DNA of 64,000 nt from Aphelenchoides besseyi. Its lineage: Eukaryota; Nematoda; Chromadorea; Rhabditida; Aphelenchoididae. Below are positions 46,028-59,274 of this stretch, in pieces. The DNA lies in contig JAMPIQ010000001.1 in the NCBI GenBank assembly GCA_024699855.1, forward strand, positions 12,958,001-13,022,000, read 5' to 3'. Each line of letters opens with the position of its first letter. The stretch's first letter is position 1. The notes beneath the pieces are model-generated. The model did not search any database. It was not told the DNA's origin and was given only the letters and a program-made list of their open reading frames with translations. Made by a program: the position numbers and the translations under genes.

Positions 46028-49000
46028 CGCCGCCGTCACGATGCTGCGGATAACGATCGGGAGAATCCATGAACTCTCGATATTCAAAGCTCTACATCGA
46101 GAATCCGCATTCTTCGACTATAAGAAGCAAAGGCTAATTTGTAGGGAAGTGAAGAGGACCAAAGTGAACACGAAATTAACTCAATTAGCAAATCGACAGT
46201 TTCGTTCCCATCAAAAACCCATCAATGCGACCAGCGTTTCAATGGTCGTAAACAAACGAATGCCGTGGTTGAAAAGTTGTTTTCTTCAGAAACTAATCCA
46301 TTTTTCGAAACGACAACCTAACAAGCGAACGTGCAATTTGACCAACGGCATCTCCATAGACAAATTAAGCCAATAATATGACTTAGTAGCTATTGGACCG
46401 TATAGCAGCAGCTGTACGCGTATCCGAAATAATTGGAAAAATTTTGTCGCCTTCCGGAAAACTCAAATAACAAGTCGCTCATATGTTTCTCTGCCCAAAA
46501 AGCCGCAGGCAAAAACCGAAATGTATAGACATAAAGAGCAATTATGTTCCTTCGTTGACAATCATTTCGGAACGGACGAAATCCGAAGCAAAATCACAGC
46601 GACCTCTGCTTCCCGCGGTGGTCAAAAAGCTGCGAAATTGTCGATGTGCAAAGATTTAAAAGACTAATGCGTGCCGTTTGAGCAACCGAAAACCGTTTTG
46701 GATTCGAGCAAACCGTCAACTTACACCGGTCCACCAAATTCGAAAATTCAGCTGCCCAGAAATTAGACCTCTGGGTCTCTATCATGTGTATTTAAAGCAA
46801 AATGAAAGGTCCATGGAACCGAGAAAGCTCGTTTACTCATCAACAGAAGATCAGTGGGTTGAGTGAGCTGATCAACTCGGCCGTTTGGATCCTCCAAACT
46901 CATGGGCGCATCCACTTGCGGCTGACAAAAGAAATGATCGATGAGGCGTCAATTTGGTGGTTATGTCTGACAGGCGGAAGAGCCAATTATACGGAAAGTA
47001 AACGAAACACAAACATCGCTTTTCGACTTACAGATACTCCTCTTCGATGTACAAGATCGGACACATTTCACCGTACGATTAGAATACCAATCTGCAGAAC
47101 AACGAGAAGAAGGTTGAGAGCGATATTCATTGACATTTTCATCCATCGTCAATTTCTTATTCAATTTAGTTCACATTCGGCGGCATGATCTCGCAATGTT
47201 AATTGGTCGAATGTATGGAAACAGAAACATCCAATTTGTCCATTAATTAATTCTTTGTTACTGTTGTCAGTTTTTGAGTCGATTGAAAGAGCAAAAATAC
47301 GTCGATTTTGTCAGAAGCGTGCGTTCTTTGACCCAAAATATTCTCTCCCTCCTACGGTTCACTGATTCTCGACGTGAGTTTGAACTCACTGGAATAACAA
47401 TGTACACACATCTACGTGAACTTCTTCTTGTTCAGTGGCATCTTTCACGCTCACAAACAACTCAAACGTAACATCGAAACAAAAACCACAGCTCTCGTAC
47501 CCAATCATGGAACGCAGTCCCGAGTCATCGATAGCGTACGTTGAATGTAACTGTCGAGAACGACGGTGCATATTGACCGTAAGAATAACTCGAGTTGTCG
47601 AGTGAAATAATCGAAATAATCAGACGTTTTTCTACAACCTTCCAATGTGTACTGGCTAAGCAAACGAAGATGTTGAACTGACCCTCAAGAACAAGTCTTC
47701 GAATTCCTGAAGGAGGTCCAAACCAATTCGTACAGAAGTTTTTATTTCATTCGATTACCCCGACAGTCCACACTCAACGGTGCAAATCGAAGAATCTAAT
47801 TTGAGGACGATACAAGCAATTCGAATGGAATTCGAATACACGAGGGTTTCAGTGGAAACGTATTCGGGAAGTGACTGCAAAGTTTGTAAACTTAACATCT
47901 ACAATACGAGAACTTTACACACAACAATAAACTTAAACAACACAACAACAGTTAATGGAGTTTCTTCGCAACATACCCATCTTTCATGCTCTTCTCAAGA
48001 TCAGGAGCTGATAGGATCCACAAGCTCATAGGACGAAGTGAAAAGACGCGGCTTCAGCGCGTTGAAGCAGAAGCCGATGGGAGTTTTCAGATTTTGACGC
48101 AGAAGCACCGTTGTGGAGGGCGATTTTCGAGAGTTTGGATCGGCAACATTCGAAATCGAAAAGATCGAATTTCAGCGATTCGGAGGAAAAATCGAAAACG
48201 ATCTGACTATTAGACGTGTGTAATCTGCGCGAAAAGACGACAGGAAATTGCCATTGAGAAAGAAGGTGGATGCGAATTGGAATAATTGCTGGTTAGGTGG
48301 CAGTAAACAACGTCGAGTGAAATGGCCGGCGATTTGAGAAAAAAAACACAATAAAGAGCATCAAATGAAAATTGTCTGTTGTGATAGTCGGGAGTAGAAT
48401 GCAAATACGGTCAGAAGTGCGAAGAATCTTCACACTCCATAAATCGCATTCAGAAAAGAGGAACGATCTCGAGAACCATTCCGTCCATTTAGCACCGGAA
48501 ATTGCGGATTTGTACGCCCAAGTTGTTGAAAAGAGTCGAGAAAATGTCCGTGAAGCAGAGCTACACTGTTTTGGCATTGAAAGGTATGTGTTGCGCCTTA
48601 AGTCAATCGACGTCACAATACGATGGTTTGAGATTTGAACACAATGGGCATAAGCACAAAGGCGTGAAAGACGCTTTCGAATCGGGACTTCCAAGTTAGA
48701 CGGTTGAAACCGCAGGATTTGGGCAATGACCCGCAAAGATGCACATTCTTGGCAAAGAAAACAACATGAAAACTGGACTATTGTTTTGAGGGGGGAGCGG
48801 CTGCAGCTCGTCAAGGAGACGAGAGTCGCGTGGCAGTTAGTAATTTGACGACAGGTTTTGCTCAAAAAGAATCCCCCGCACGTTGAAAACTCGGTAAGCA
48901 AACCAACGATTCGCAACTTAGTATCAAACGACGTAGAATTCAACTAACAAGTCAAACATTAAAGTCGTTAGTTGGAGTGCAAAAAACTCTTGTTCAAGCT

Positions 49001-51780
49001 AACGACTGTTGCTAATGCAATTTCGGTCATTAAACCAAAGGATCGAAGTGTTCGTGCAGTAAACTGCAATAAACAGACAACTCGATTAGCTGCTTGTACA
49101 ATAAAACCAACTAATGGATACTTCCAAAACGTGAAGAAGAATGCGGAGCAGAATCTTCGTTGTAAAAATAGTTTTCGATGGTTTGAAACGTGACTTCAAA
49201 CCCAGAAGCATTTCGACGCTTTTGGCTCCGGAAATTCAAAGTTTCGGGCGAGAAAAGTTTCCACTTTCGAACGCTTCCAACCCGATTGAATGGCCGACAA
49301 TTAGAACAATTCCGACGGACATAAAAGTCAACAAGCGAATTTAATTTGGAATTGTTGGACGCGTAAACGATACGATGAACATTCCGTAGACATGGCAATC
49401 AGTCAGTTCGAATTCAATTTCGAACAAAACTGTAAACGAACTCATTAGCCAAATTCGCCACAAAAACAAAAACCCGCAAATTCAATCAACAAACGAATTT
49501 GTTTCGTGAACTGACGTGCTCACAAACGAAACTGTTTGCGCCGTGATTGACACGACTTGTGGACCGACTGAAAAGCCGTCGGTATCCGGGGAATTCGACT
49601 TCATTTTCACGACGGTGAAAACACCAAAAACACTCGAAAACTTGAGACACGTCAGAAATTTCTGTGATTTTCTGAGACCGAAGAAGATCGTGAGAAACCC
49701 CGAAGATCTGAATTCAGAAGTCAAATAGACTGAAAAGAAACGTAAAACAAATGGGCGACTGGGAACTTTCGTTCGCTCATAATTAGCCCAAATAGGACGA
49801 TCTCGATTAGTGAACCAAAGCACAACTACGTAGTTATCTTCTCGGCAAACAATTCCAAAGTTTCAAATCAGAATTCGCCGTTTTTTAAACTTCATAGACA
49901 TAACTGACCAAACTTGCAGACCGACGGAAGAATCGAACGAAACGTAAGATCGAATAGATCGAATTTCAACGACGCAAACAGCCGCAACAACCCGAAAGAG
50001 ATCGACGTGAAGACCTTAAAAATCAATGGCATTTTGAGGGAGCAAAGTAGAAATGTCTGTCAGGTGTCAACGAGTGACGTTTTCGTATCGGAAAGTCGAG
50101 AATATTCACACCTAACCAGATGAGAGAAAGCACAGTAGACAAAGATGTCCACTACAGAGGCTAATTGAATTAAGAAAAAGACATAAATTCATCGGGTAGG
50201 ATCGATGTGAACAACCATAGACGTCATGACTTTTCAATCTTTCGTTCAATTGTCATGTTGAACAGAACTGAGACCAATTGGCTTCTTAGGTCCTAATGAA
50301 ATTTGTCGCCGACAAGAACGCGCAATAAGCAACAGAAGTTCCGGAGGTCCAAAAAACTTGGATTAACGAAGTTTTCACACCGCCCGCGTTTGGGATTCGC
50401 CACAAACCCACTGCTTATGGGCCCAGAAATCCGTGCTGTTGGCCTCATTATCCGCTCCAAATTTTCGCACATTTTTAACACTCCAAAAAACGCGGAAAAG
50501 AATCGGAACGAAGTTGTGGAGGCCTTCGAGTTGTCCGTTCTGATTTGCATCTTCAGACTGTTGGCAAACACGTGGACCCGTCATTTCCAATTGAAACTTT
50601 TGCTCGGAAAGTAAACAACAACAATCGAGAGTAAAGAACAAACAAATGAAGAGTATTGAAACAAACTTCAATTTCAGAAGTCAACATCAGATAACCGAAC
50701 TGAAACAACGTTTGACAACCAAATTCTCGCATAACGAAATTTGAGGACAACAACCGAAAATGTGCGAAATTGGTTGTCGATAACGTTGAAGGTCAGAAAT
50801 TCATTCTCGATGCATCGAACCTTCCGCTTCAATGCTCCACCAGACTGTGGGGCTTTGGACTCAGGTACGGAACGGACACGCCGACTGTTCATTTAAAATT
50901 CCCTTCGAAATTGGCGCACTGAAACGTGCCGGAAAATCACACTCCGTAAGCCAACCGACGAGCTGATAAAAAATGCAGGAGAACCGAATACTCACGTTGC
51001 TTGCAGTTGGAGTACGTGTAAATTAGAAGGAAAATAAGCTAAAAACTGTTTCGATTTTCTCGTTGCAAATGATGCAAATGTTGCGAAGACAACTCCAACG
51101 AACTTTAACGCCAATGAAACTCAAATTGACAAACCCACAAACTACCATCTAACACGAGAACTTACTAACGCTGAAGAAATGCGCCTGAGGACATTGTTGT
51201 TCTTCTTGGTCGCGAGTTGACTCCATAACCTTTTCGGCTTCACATTTGTTGTCTGTAGTGGAGTTGTGGTTAAATCGCGAAACGAGGACGCGCAATCGAA
51301 GCGAATGATCGAACCGTCGACTCACACAAAATCTTCGAACAATTAACGGAAACTTGCCGAAAGAACAATGAACAACCAGAATTTCTGCTCCAACTCCCGA
51401 TTTGCGTCGTGTTTGGCCTGAGCGAAGCGATAAAAATTCAATTATACTGCCGGACACTAAGATTGGACGGCCTCCTTTCTCTATCCACAAGATTCGTTGA
51501 CAGAAACTTTCGTAGTCAAGACCCTCAAAATCGGCAAATCTTTAGCTCAATGGAATCACAACCCTTCCAACATTCCAACTTCGTCGAGCATCTCATTATG
51601 CACGAGCAGTCGACGGCGTTCGTCCGTTCGAATAAAAACAAACCGAACATCAAAATTCAATCCAATGAGCGACTATACGAAGAAATAGCTAAGATGGTGG
51701 AGGCGATGAGTACAAAAAAGAAAGATTTCATTGGTCGCGTATCGAAGCAACCAAAACGAAAAAGTTTTCAGTCAACGATG
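46028..51780. other. Gene-poor region, 5.8 kb
   Basis: Between the two single-pass paralogs. Many medium open frames exist in all frames because stop codons are rare in this CG/GA-rich sequence. Possible but unproven exons: minus 46763-47142 (peptide-precursor-like), minus 47490-47569 (ends at a GTACGAG donor), plus 48500-48581 (TTTAG acceptor, GTATGTG donor). Otherwise this looks like regulatory or intronic DNA. Confidence 0.45.
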
Positions 51781-52364
51781 TTACACAATAAACGCACAAA
51801 AGCTTTTAATCTCCCCCGCAAATGTTGTCACGAAAACCAACCTGATAAACCCGTCAATTGCCATATTCTCCATTGGGATTTGTGGTGCTCCTGCAAATCG
51901 CGCCAATGCGTCGATTTCGGCTTCGCGAGCCGCTTCAGCCTCAGCCGGATTGTCGAAACCAAAAACCTGGTTCTGAGCTGTTGCTGAACCGGCAACTGCT
52001 GTAGCAAAAGCACGAACACTAAAAGCTTCGATGGATCGGAAATGAAACCCGAATTTACCAGTTAGCGCCTCCACTTTTTACGCAGGAATGCGCGGCTTTT
52101 GCCGCTTCCTTCTGCGCAGAAGCTTTGGCGGAATCGAAGGTCTTATGATCAGTTGGAAGTTTCGACGATGAAAACGAATTGGAAGAAGACGGCGAATCGA
52201 AGGGACCGTCGAAGGCGACGTTTTGATCGGTTTCTTGGAAGAGCGGTCGATCCTCGACAATCCCGTGGAGCCAAGCAACCAACTGCGGATCCACGGATCC
52301 GAACTCGTCAGCGTAATCGGAGGTTGACGGCGCGACAGGAGTTGGATAATTGGGTCCACTGTTT
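51781..52364 (-). CDS. Uncharacterised Ala/Glu/Ser-rich protein, 3' part
   Basis: Two exons, 52059-52364 and 51781-52018, joined in phase (GGAN/CVRAFA) across a short intron ending CTTTTAG. The frame reads GPNYPTPVAPSTSDYADEFG, DPQLVAWLHGIVEDRPLF, SAKASAQKEAAKAAHS, FGFDNPAEAEAAREAEID, ALARFAGAPQIPMENMAIDG, and stops at 51781. Amino-acid balance and length make this the best coding candidate in the 46-57 kb region. The first exon is missing: TTTCAG at 52365 is an acceptor and no convincing upstream exon was found. The end could instead lie beyond a donor at FI/GTTGG. I do not recognise the family. Confidence 0.45.
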
Positions 52365-52865
52365 CTGAAACATTTGTTATAATGTCACGAAATAAGCACA
52401 TCGATTGTCGACCAAGATGACTGGTGGGTTTTAATGTTCGGATACAGTGATAATCGAATGGTTTGGACAGAAATAAAAGCACGAGTCCAACAAAAGACAA
52501 CTGATTGAATAGTTGAAGAAGCGAGCTGACGTTGAAAAGAAACGTGGAAAAGACATTTGAAGACACGCGCACTAAAAGGAAATCCACGCTGCATTTCCGA
52601 GTTTCTTCACTTAAATCTTCAGCTCACGGTAAATAGAAAGAATATCTCGTTACAAGAACAATTTCGATTCGAAAGCAGTGTGTTAAGGAAAGTTGGTCCA
52701 AATGCAAGAAGGCTTTGGAAATCGCAACAAATTGAGGACATTATATCGCAATCAACAACAACAAGAAGAAACAACACGCCCATCTGACAGCTCGTCGAGA
52801 AGATTGAGACGAAGTCTAAAGACCGAAAACGGCACGTGGAAGACATAACCGTGGTGCAAGAGGGC

Positions 52866-52889
52866 AAAGTTTTTAATTAAACAAAAAGC
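52866..52889. promoter_or_regulatory. Conserved AT-rich element 1, copy near paralog 1
   Basis: AAAGTTTTTAATTAA followed by two variable bases and AAAAAGC. The same 24-mer with two changes is at 58643-58666, upstream of paralog 2. TAATTA is a homeodomain-type core; binding is inferred. Confidence 0.45.
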
Positions 52890-54425
52890 ATCACTTTCGA
52901 TCTGTCAGTTTTCTCGTCGAGTCGCATTTCGAAGCGCATAAATAAGCAAAGTACATTATCTCTCTCGCTTTGGCACATTCACGAAAATGAACTTCTCCAA
53001 GTCAATGGCCCCTCAATGGTTTTATGCATCCTTAATTGGCTACAACATCAAACAACATTCTAATCAAGTAGAAGCTATACGATATAGGTGCTTTCAAGAG
53101 CTCCAACTGATGATCGATCGAATGTGATTCGTGTGCACGTTGCGGTACAACAAAAAATGTCTGCTAGTACACACGATTTTATTTCGGGTCCTAATATTCA
53201 GACACTTTTGTGGGTGTAACGAATTTTTGTTGAGAGACCGGAAATTTTTTGGATTCCATTTCAATTCCTCCAGCCACCTTGGCGACAGAAAACGAAAAGC
53301 AAACGGACGCGTTTTGGCACTTGGATGAATGTAACGACGGTCAATTTGTTGGGAATGCGTGGGTCTACCCGTCAATACAATGGAGTCTGATGACCAAGAG
53401 CGAACATTCCAGCTAAACAAAAACAAGCAAAAATGTTCGACTGGTGAGTAGAACATTCAATTAGTCGAAGACATTGAAGAATCAGCTTCTAAGAGTATTT
53501 ATAGATATACAGCAATTGGTATATGTGGGTTAAGGTTACGTCAATTACTCCAAGACTTAATGGAGTATTAGGCGATCAAGAGAATCGAGAACCCAACAGC
53601 AGCGTGTGTAAACGGTAATCGCTTCTGTCGCGTGCAAAAAAAAGTGCAAAAACGAAATTCAAAGAGAGTTTCGTCTTATCTTTCTTTTCGCAGTCCTCAA
53701 CGACGAGTGGATGACGAGGAAGATGCCCGAAAATATCGTCTGCTATCGGACATTTGCATCGGAATCCGACTATCGATTCACGACGTTTGCGAGAGTGCCA
53801 AGTGGTCAGAAAAAGTATCGAATGTCAAAAGGTCGACGAGGATGCTGGAATCTTCTTGTCACGAAGCAATAAACTCATCAAACGCTTGAAAATTAGTCTC
53901 CAAGAAAAAGAAGCGCCATCACTTTTTGTGTTCAAAGGGAAATTCACTTGTTGAACGAAACTCACAGACTGCGATCCAGATTTCAGAAATCGAACAAAAG
54001 AATCCAAATGACCTTCACAGTCGGTCTATTGCTCTTTCTCGCTTCATATAACGGGGATTTGACCGAAGTGGATGGTCGTTTACACTTCCAGTGGTGTAGT
54101 CAATAAAACCGGATTATGAGTTTAATGTCCATAATTAAAAAGCTCATAGAGTTTATTGCGAAGATGAGCAGAAGAATCGAACTGCTGTGACCGAGGACTT
54201 TGCGTCACTCGAACGAGCAGTCGACTCAAGAAATGCGCGTTCAGCTTCTAAACAATCAAATTCAACAGCTGCAGGGGAAGAAGAACTCGGCGAAATAAAC
54301 AAACGACCACTCGCCGGAAATGTGGTCCTATGGTTCATAAGAACAAACAAATCAGTGATCCCATTAAACGATCTTCTTTGCCATAAGATTCAAGAAAACA
54401 TTTGGAAAACTCGAAGCGTCGTTAA

Positions 54426-54463
54426 TTCAAATGGTGCGTAGCGAAGTACTCAATTAATTTCCG
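54426..54463. promoter_or_regulatory. Conserved element 2, copy near paralog 1
   Basis: 38 bp ending CTCAATTAATTTC; aligned with 59275-59310 it matches at about 32 positions with two one-base gaps. Confidence 0.45.
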
Positions 54464-57005
54464 CTTCCAATTTGTCGACTGAATAGACGGCAAAGTAAAC
54501 GGAAGACTTCAAAATTTGTCGTTTTCCACGTTAGTAGTGGGTTCAAGCAAACGCGCGTTTGGATTCAAGTACTCGGTCCGTCTGCCCAATTGACCGCTTC
54601 AAATTCAAAGGAACGTAAAATTGTTACAATAGGAAGATGACCCATTTAGTCGATGAACAGTTCGTGACCATAAAACAACTTTAGAGAATGAAAAACATTA
54701 AAAAGCAGTCAAAGAGACCATCTATTTATTGCAGATGAATGAAGATTGGCGAAATTGAAAAGCCAAAAGTCTGCAGTTTTTGACAAATTTTCTCTCATTC
54801 AAACGACCACGTGTGTCTTCTGCGGTTTCAGAAATGAACTTTACAATTGCAAGAGAATCAAGTGAATTGAGAGCAGTTGAGTTCCGGAAGCAAACGCATC
54901 TGCAATCGAGCTTCGAGAACGGTCATCCCTGTGATTTGGTGGATAGCTTTCCGTAAACAGTTAAAGAGAGTGTGAAGAAGCAAAGGGCAAGGAGGATGGA
55001 AGGCCAGAAAATGCGATAAAAAATCACAAACGGACGTCCTTTACGCCGTCCGGTTCGACTCGACACGCCGTAACTCTCCAAGGACCTATTGGCCATAGGG
55101 CACGAAAGTTGCGCGACTGTTTAGAAAAAACGAAAAAGACGAAACGTTCGAATTTTTGACGTTTGCCATATTCCTACGACAACGAGATGCCAAAAAGTCA
55201 ATTCGATCATCTTTGTTAATGTGTCCATAAGTCAAAAGGACAAAAACAGTTACGGGAACGAAGAAGGAAATTGATTTATGAATCGAGTTAAATCACTTGT
55301 CTAAACGCAAGAATGATGAACGAGACACATCGGTTAATTGTCGTTCAAGCGCTGAAGGTGCGAATCTTCGGATCAAAAGGGACAGAAAAAGAAGAAGAAA
55401 AAACATTTCCAGAGGATTGCGGCCGTGAACCCACGACCGCCGTCCTCCTGCTGACCAATCAATCACAAGCTGATCCATCAGTTTGACACTTCATAACGCA
55501 TCGGTTTAAGTTCAAAATCGATGCAACAACCCGAATTGCAACTTTTTTTGCAATCGATAAACTTTCTTTTAGCAAACGCAAATGACGTCTCTGATCGATG
55601 TTCATCAAAGAGGTCTGAAAGAACAGGTGAAAGTTTTTACGAAGTGCCAAGTGGACCATAAACTTCAGGAGTTGGATCGTTAAATTTTATGCTAACGGTT
55701 GAAGATTGCAATAAATGAAAAGCTGAGAGTGATCTGAAGAATACAACAGATGCAGTAAACGAGGAAATTGCTTATAATACGAAACTTACAGCGATTTCAA
55801 CAAAACACCTGAAAGATCGATTGTATACACCAGTAATAAGGGTCTGATGAAAGAACTTACGTGATATCAACCAGCCTGCCAGTTTGATGATGCAAAGACC
55901 CACTCAATGTTGAAGCGAGTCTTGAGTTTTGTGTTAAAAGTATTCTAAAAACCTCGAAATTAAACTAGCACGTAAGCCGAAAGATCATGATTCACGTGTT
56001 ATGGCAAAGAACACGATGGTAAATCCGTTAGCATTAAAGTCAGAGCAAGCTCCTAGACAGATGATGTAAAAGATTAAACAAGCTTTTCGTATTGAATCAA
56101 CGGCCTAATGCGTCACGGCGGTCAAGAACACTTAGCAAGCAACAAGCGACACTCATCGTCATCAACTTACTGACTCGTTTGTTCTTTACATTGAAACACA
56201 AAAACGACGAGTAACTTGACGGTCGTTTTTATCGCCACCCTGTTTGAAGAGTAAAATTTAGTTGCTAAAAAGAGTACTACATAATTCCTCCACCGGGAAC
56301 AGCGTTTCCATTGTCGCGTTGGGTCTCGTTGTTTCGGTCGAAATTCGCACAAATTCTGTTTCGTTCAACATACGAAACGTGGTGAACTGCAAAACCGTCG
56401 ATTCCCGTTTCTATTCGATTACTGATCGACGTGCGGAATAAACGAAAGTCCATTGAAAAAGGACGTAAAACAAAAAAACGTTTTCAGAGTCTCAAGAATC
56501 CCGCGCAAAATTTCACTAAACGACGAGAAGAAGTGAGGTTGACTTCCGCTTCATTGTCGAAATCCTTTCGTATGCTCATTTGACTACAAACAAAATGAAT
56601 GAATTTGAGCTTTTTGGATTGAATCATTAATGAGAAAACGAGTGCAAATAAGCGATTTGATTGGACGAACAACTTTCGAGAGGCGTATTGTAAAAGCAAC
56701 ATTCGAAAAAGTTTGACGAAGAGAAAGGTCACCTTAACCTAACTTCCTAATTACGCTCAATTCATGAAGATGAAGCCGAGAATCGCGAGACCAAAAACCT
56801 CAACGCGGAAACTGCCCGTGACTTTGGCAACCCAACTCGTTTATTGATGCTCAAACTCAATTCCCAACGCGAAATGTAGCTCATTTTTCAACTTCATGCT
56901 TTAAATCGGTGGATGAGTAGGTGGTCGTCGGCTCCTTCAAAGCAAAATGATAATTCGAACAAAATCGAAAATACACCGCATTCGACTTAGACTCTACTTT
57001 GTATT

Positions 57006-58057
57006 TTAGAAGGCGAATGGTTTGACGCCAAAAGTGTCGATTGTTTTGAGTTGTAAGTCAAAATCGAGTTTGAGATTATTCAAACCGTCGGAGAACTCCT
57101 CTACCTCGGTGCTTCTGCTTCGCATCTGCTCATCGCGCTTGACGTTGTGGACTTCCGGCTTAGGCGCTTGAAGACTGGATTTCCCAAGTTGTTCAACGGA
57201 CAGTGAAGATGACGGCGCGGTTGTTGTGCGAAAATAGTACAACGGTGGAAATTGGTTTAACGAGTCTCTGGAACTTTGATTCTCAGTTTTCTACGAACAA
57301 AATTGAACACTTTGACTGCGTCATCTGAATTATTCTTTGTGTTCACTACGCAGTTTCGTAAATCAGTTTATTGTCATGACTAATGCAATCGAAAAGGTAA
57401 TTTGAGGATTATGTTCGAATTGGAACCCGTAGAGTTTTTGTCAGGAGATTAAAGAATGATTTAATCGTTTTCGACGTCCGCTATCGTGTAGAGTCATCTA
57501 TCTAAATCAGTTGAATTTGAAAGCTCGAGTTTTTGTTCGTTACCTGAATTTATTGGTTGTCGTCCATGACGCATGAACGGAGCGGCGGTTCGATGGTTTC
57601 GACTGCTGGCTGTCCATCCAACAGCTGGAGCTTGAGGTCCGGTAGTATTGACTCCAGTTCCCATTTGACTGTCACTGCGAACAGAAACCAAATCGTCTGT
57701 TACCCCCGTTTGATTTCGATACTCTGATTGGTTTTGGTCGTCCTAGAAAATGATGTCAATTGATCTTGTCAAGTCAACACGGTGCTTCGCCACACTCACC
57801 TGTATATCGTATTGGAATCGTGGTGCACTTTGTCGTCTTCGATAACGACTCCAACGATGAACTACGTATCCGATCAAAAGAGCATAGATCAGAAATGTCA
57901 GTGCGATAAAGCAAATTCGAATGTCACGCATAAGATCGGTTATCACATTCACGTCGTCAGTGAGTCTTGAAAATCGAACAGCCGCATTGCTAAAATAACT
58001 TCTATAAACATATTTAACTGATTATATTTACGATATAAAACCATCAATGTTCGCCAT
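57006..58057 (-). CDS. Single-pass membrane protein, paralog 2
   Basis: Exons 58032-58057, 57800-57989, 57544-57742 and 57006-57265 give 224 residues. It starts MANIDGFISNAAVRFSRLTD, then the helix (IRICFIALTFLIYALLIGYV), basic residues (HRWSRYRRRQ), EYRNQTGVTDDLVSVRSDSQ, RNHRTAAPFMRHG, and a distinct C terminus (EFSDGLNNLKLDFDLQLKT ... GVKPFAF). Exons 1+2 total 216 bp as in paralog 1. The last acceptor uses CCAGAG. Conserved cytoplasmic blocks (RNQTG, SVRSD, RHG) suggest a partner-binding surface; the tails diverge completely. Function unknown. Confidence 0.75.
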
Positions 58058-58642
58058 TGCTGGAAGGTAGAGGTCTTCTAAACGAGCCAGTGTAGGTGTC
58101 GGAGTCAAATGTTAAGCTGAATAGTGGACAACAAAACGACTTAACGACGAAAAAAACATTCCGTATGGTTTGTTTTCTGAAACGAACTCAATTTGATGTT
58201 CCGTTGAAAACAACGGCACGATAACGTGTATTTTGGGCGAAAACGAGTTGTAACAGCGCGGTAACGATGTACTCGAAATGGCGATGAAGATCCGAAAAGA
58301 AATTGATTTAACGAGCTGAAAACTGCCAAATACGCAAAATGGAAGACTGCAAATTCCATTTGAGTCCCAATATTGCTTTCAAATTTACGACTCTCGTCCC
58401 AAATGAAATCAAACGCTCCAGTCCACCGGTAAGATAGATGCCGTGAGACAGATAGATAAAACAACTTCAGACCTCTCTAAATCCTATTTTTGCACGCGAA
58501 CGGTTGTCTCTATGGCCAAGTTGAATTACAAAGTTTCAGCTCTCATCGTCTGCCCATTTACTGTAACCAAGAAGTGAAAGTTCTTCCAAGAAAGCAAAAG
58601 ACAGCAGGAAACAAATGTCAAGTGCAATGGTCCGAAAAGCGA

Positions 58643-58666
58643 AAAGTTTTTAATTAAGTAAAAAGC
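58643..58666. promoter_or_regulatory. Conserved AT-rich element 1, copy near paralog 2
   Basis: AAAGTTTTTAATTAA, GT, AAAAAGC; 586 bp upstream of the paralog 2 start. Partner of 52866-52889. Both copies are preceded within about 20 bp by GTGCAA. Confidence 0.45.
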
Positions 58667-59274
58667 GTTGAGAGTCGAGGCTCGTGAAAGAGATCCTACT
58701 GCTCTAATGAGTTAAAACCCTCCGAATGAAACGATTTTGTGTTTGCAACCAAACGGTCAAAATGTAAAACGAAGAATCTCGACAACAGAGTTATAAAAAA
58801 AGTGTCGAATGTTCGATGAGGTTCGTTGACAACCAAAAGACCGGAAATCTTTTTCGTTCTGCCTTTCAATTTCCACCTTAAACCACAGAACGTAGCCATT
58901 CACCAAAGCATGAATGCGAGAATATCGATTATCGACACCAATTCTACTGCCGAGAACTTGGGACATGAAACAACAAATACAAAAGTTGATGTTTTAGTCG
59001 AGGAAATGAGTCGAATAGTCGCATTTAAGAAGGGGTGACCACAAATCGCGTCATTTCATTTAGATTCATCTACTCGGAACTCATTAGACATTGAAGAAGC
59101 CAAATTAATGAGATATCGGAGACGAATGAATTTCAAGTAGGAAGGAAGCTGCGTATTACAGTATTAGGTAATAGCGTAAGAATTTGTAGACAAGAACCGA
59201 CTCTTGCGTTAGTTTAGGTCAGGACATCTGAAAATTTAGTGAAGCGACTGGAAATTGGTAGCAATCGAGCGGAG

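Larger units (their letters stand above)
52365..57005. other. Gene-poor region, 4.6 kb, with conserved elements
   Basis: No gene established. It contains the two AT-rich elements listed separately and several sets of overlapping open frames (for example 53632-53954, open in two + frames at once), which argues against coding. Likely long-range regulatory DNA for the flanking paralogs or first intron of the 51.8 kb gene. Confidence 0.45.

Noticed and set aside
48293..48943. 216-codon open frame on minus
   Set aside because: Cys/Ser/Arg-rich random composition, and it overlaps a more protein-like frame on plus; no start context or splice sites.
51409..51987. 192-codon open frame on plus
   Set aside because: Its second half is antisense to the better supported minus-strand exon 51781-52018; the first half has a plausible composition but nothing else in support.
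53632..53954. Candidate exon after TTTTCGCAG
   Set aside because: Two plus frames are open across it with equally plausible peptides, no donor matches either clearly, and no neighbouring exon was found.
55430..55500. tRNA-like B-box (GGTTCACGGCC on minus)
   Set aside because: No acceptor stem or anticodon arm can be folded around it.
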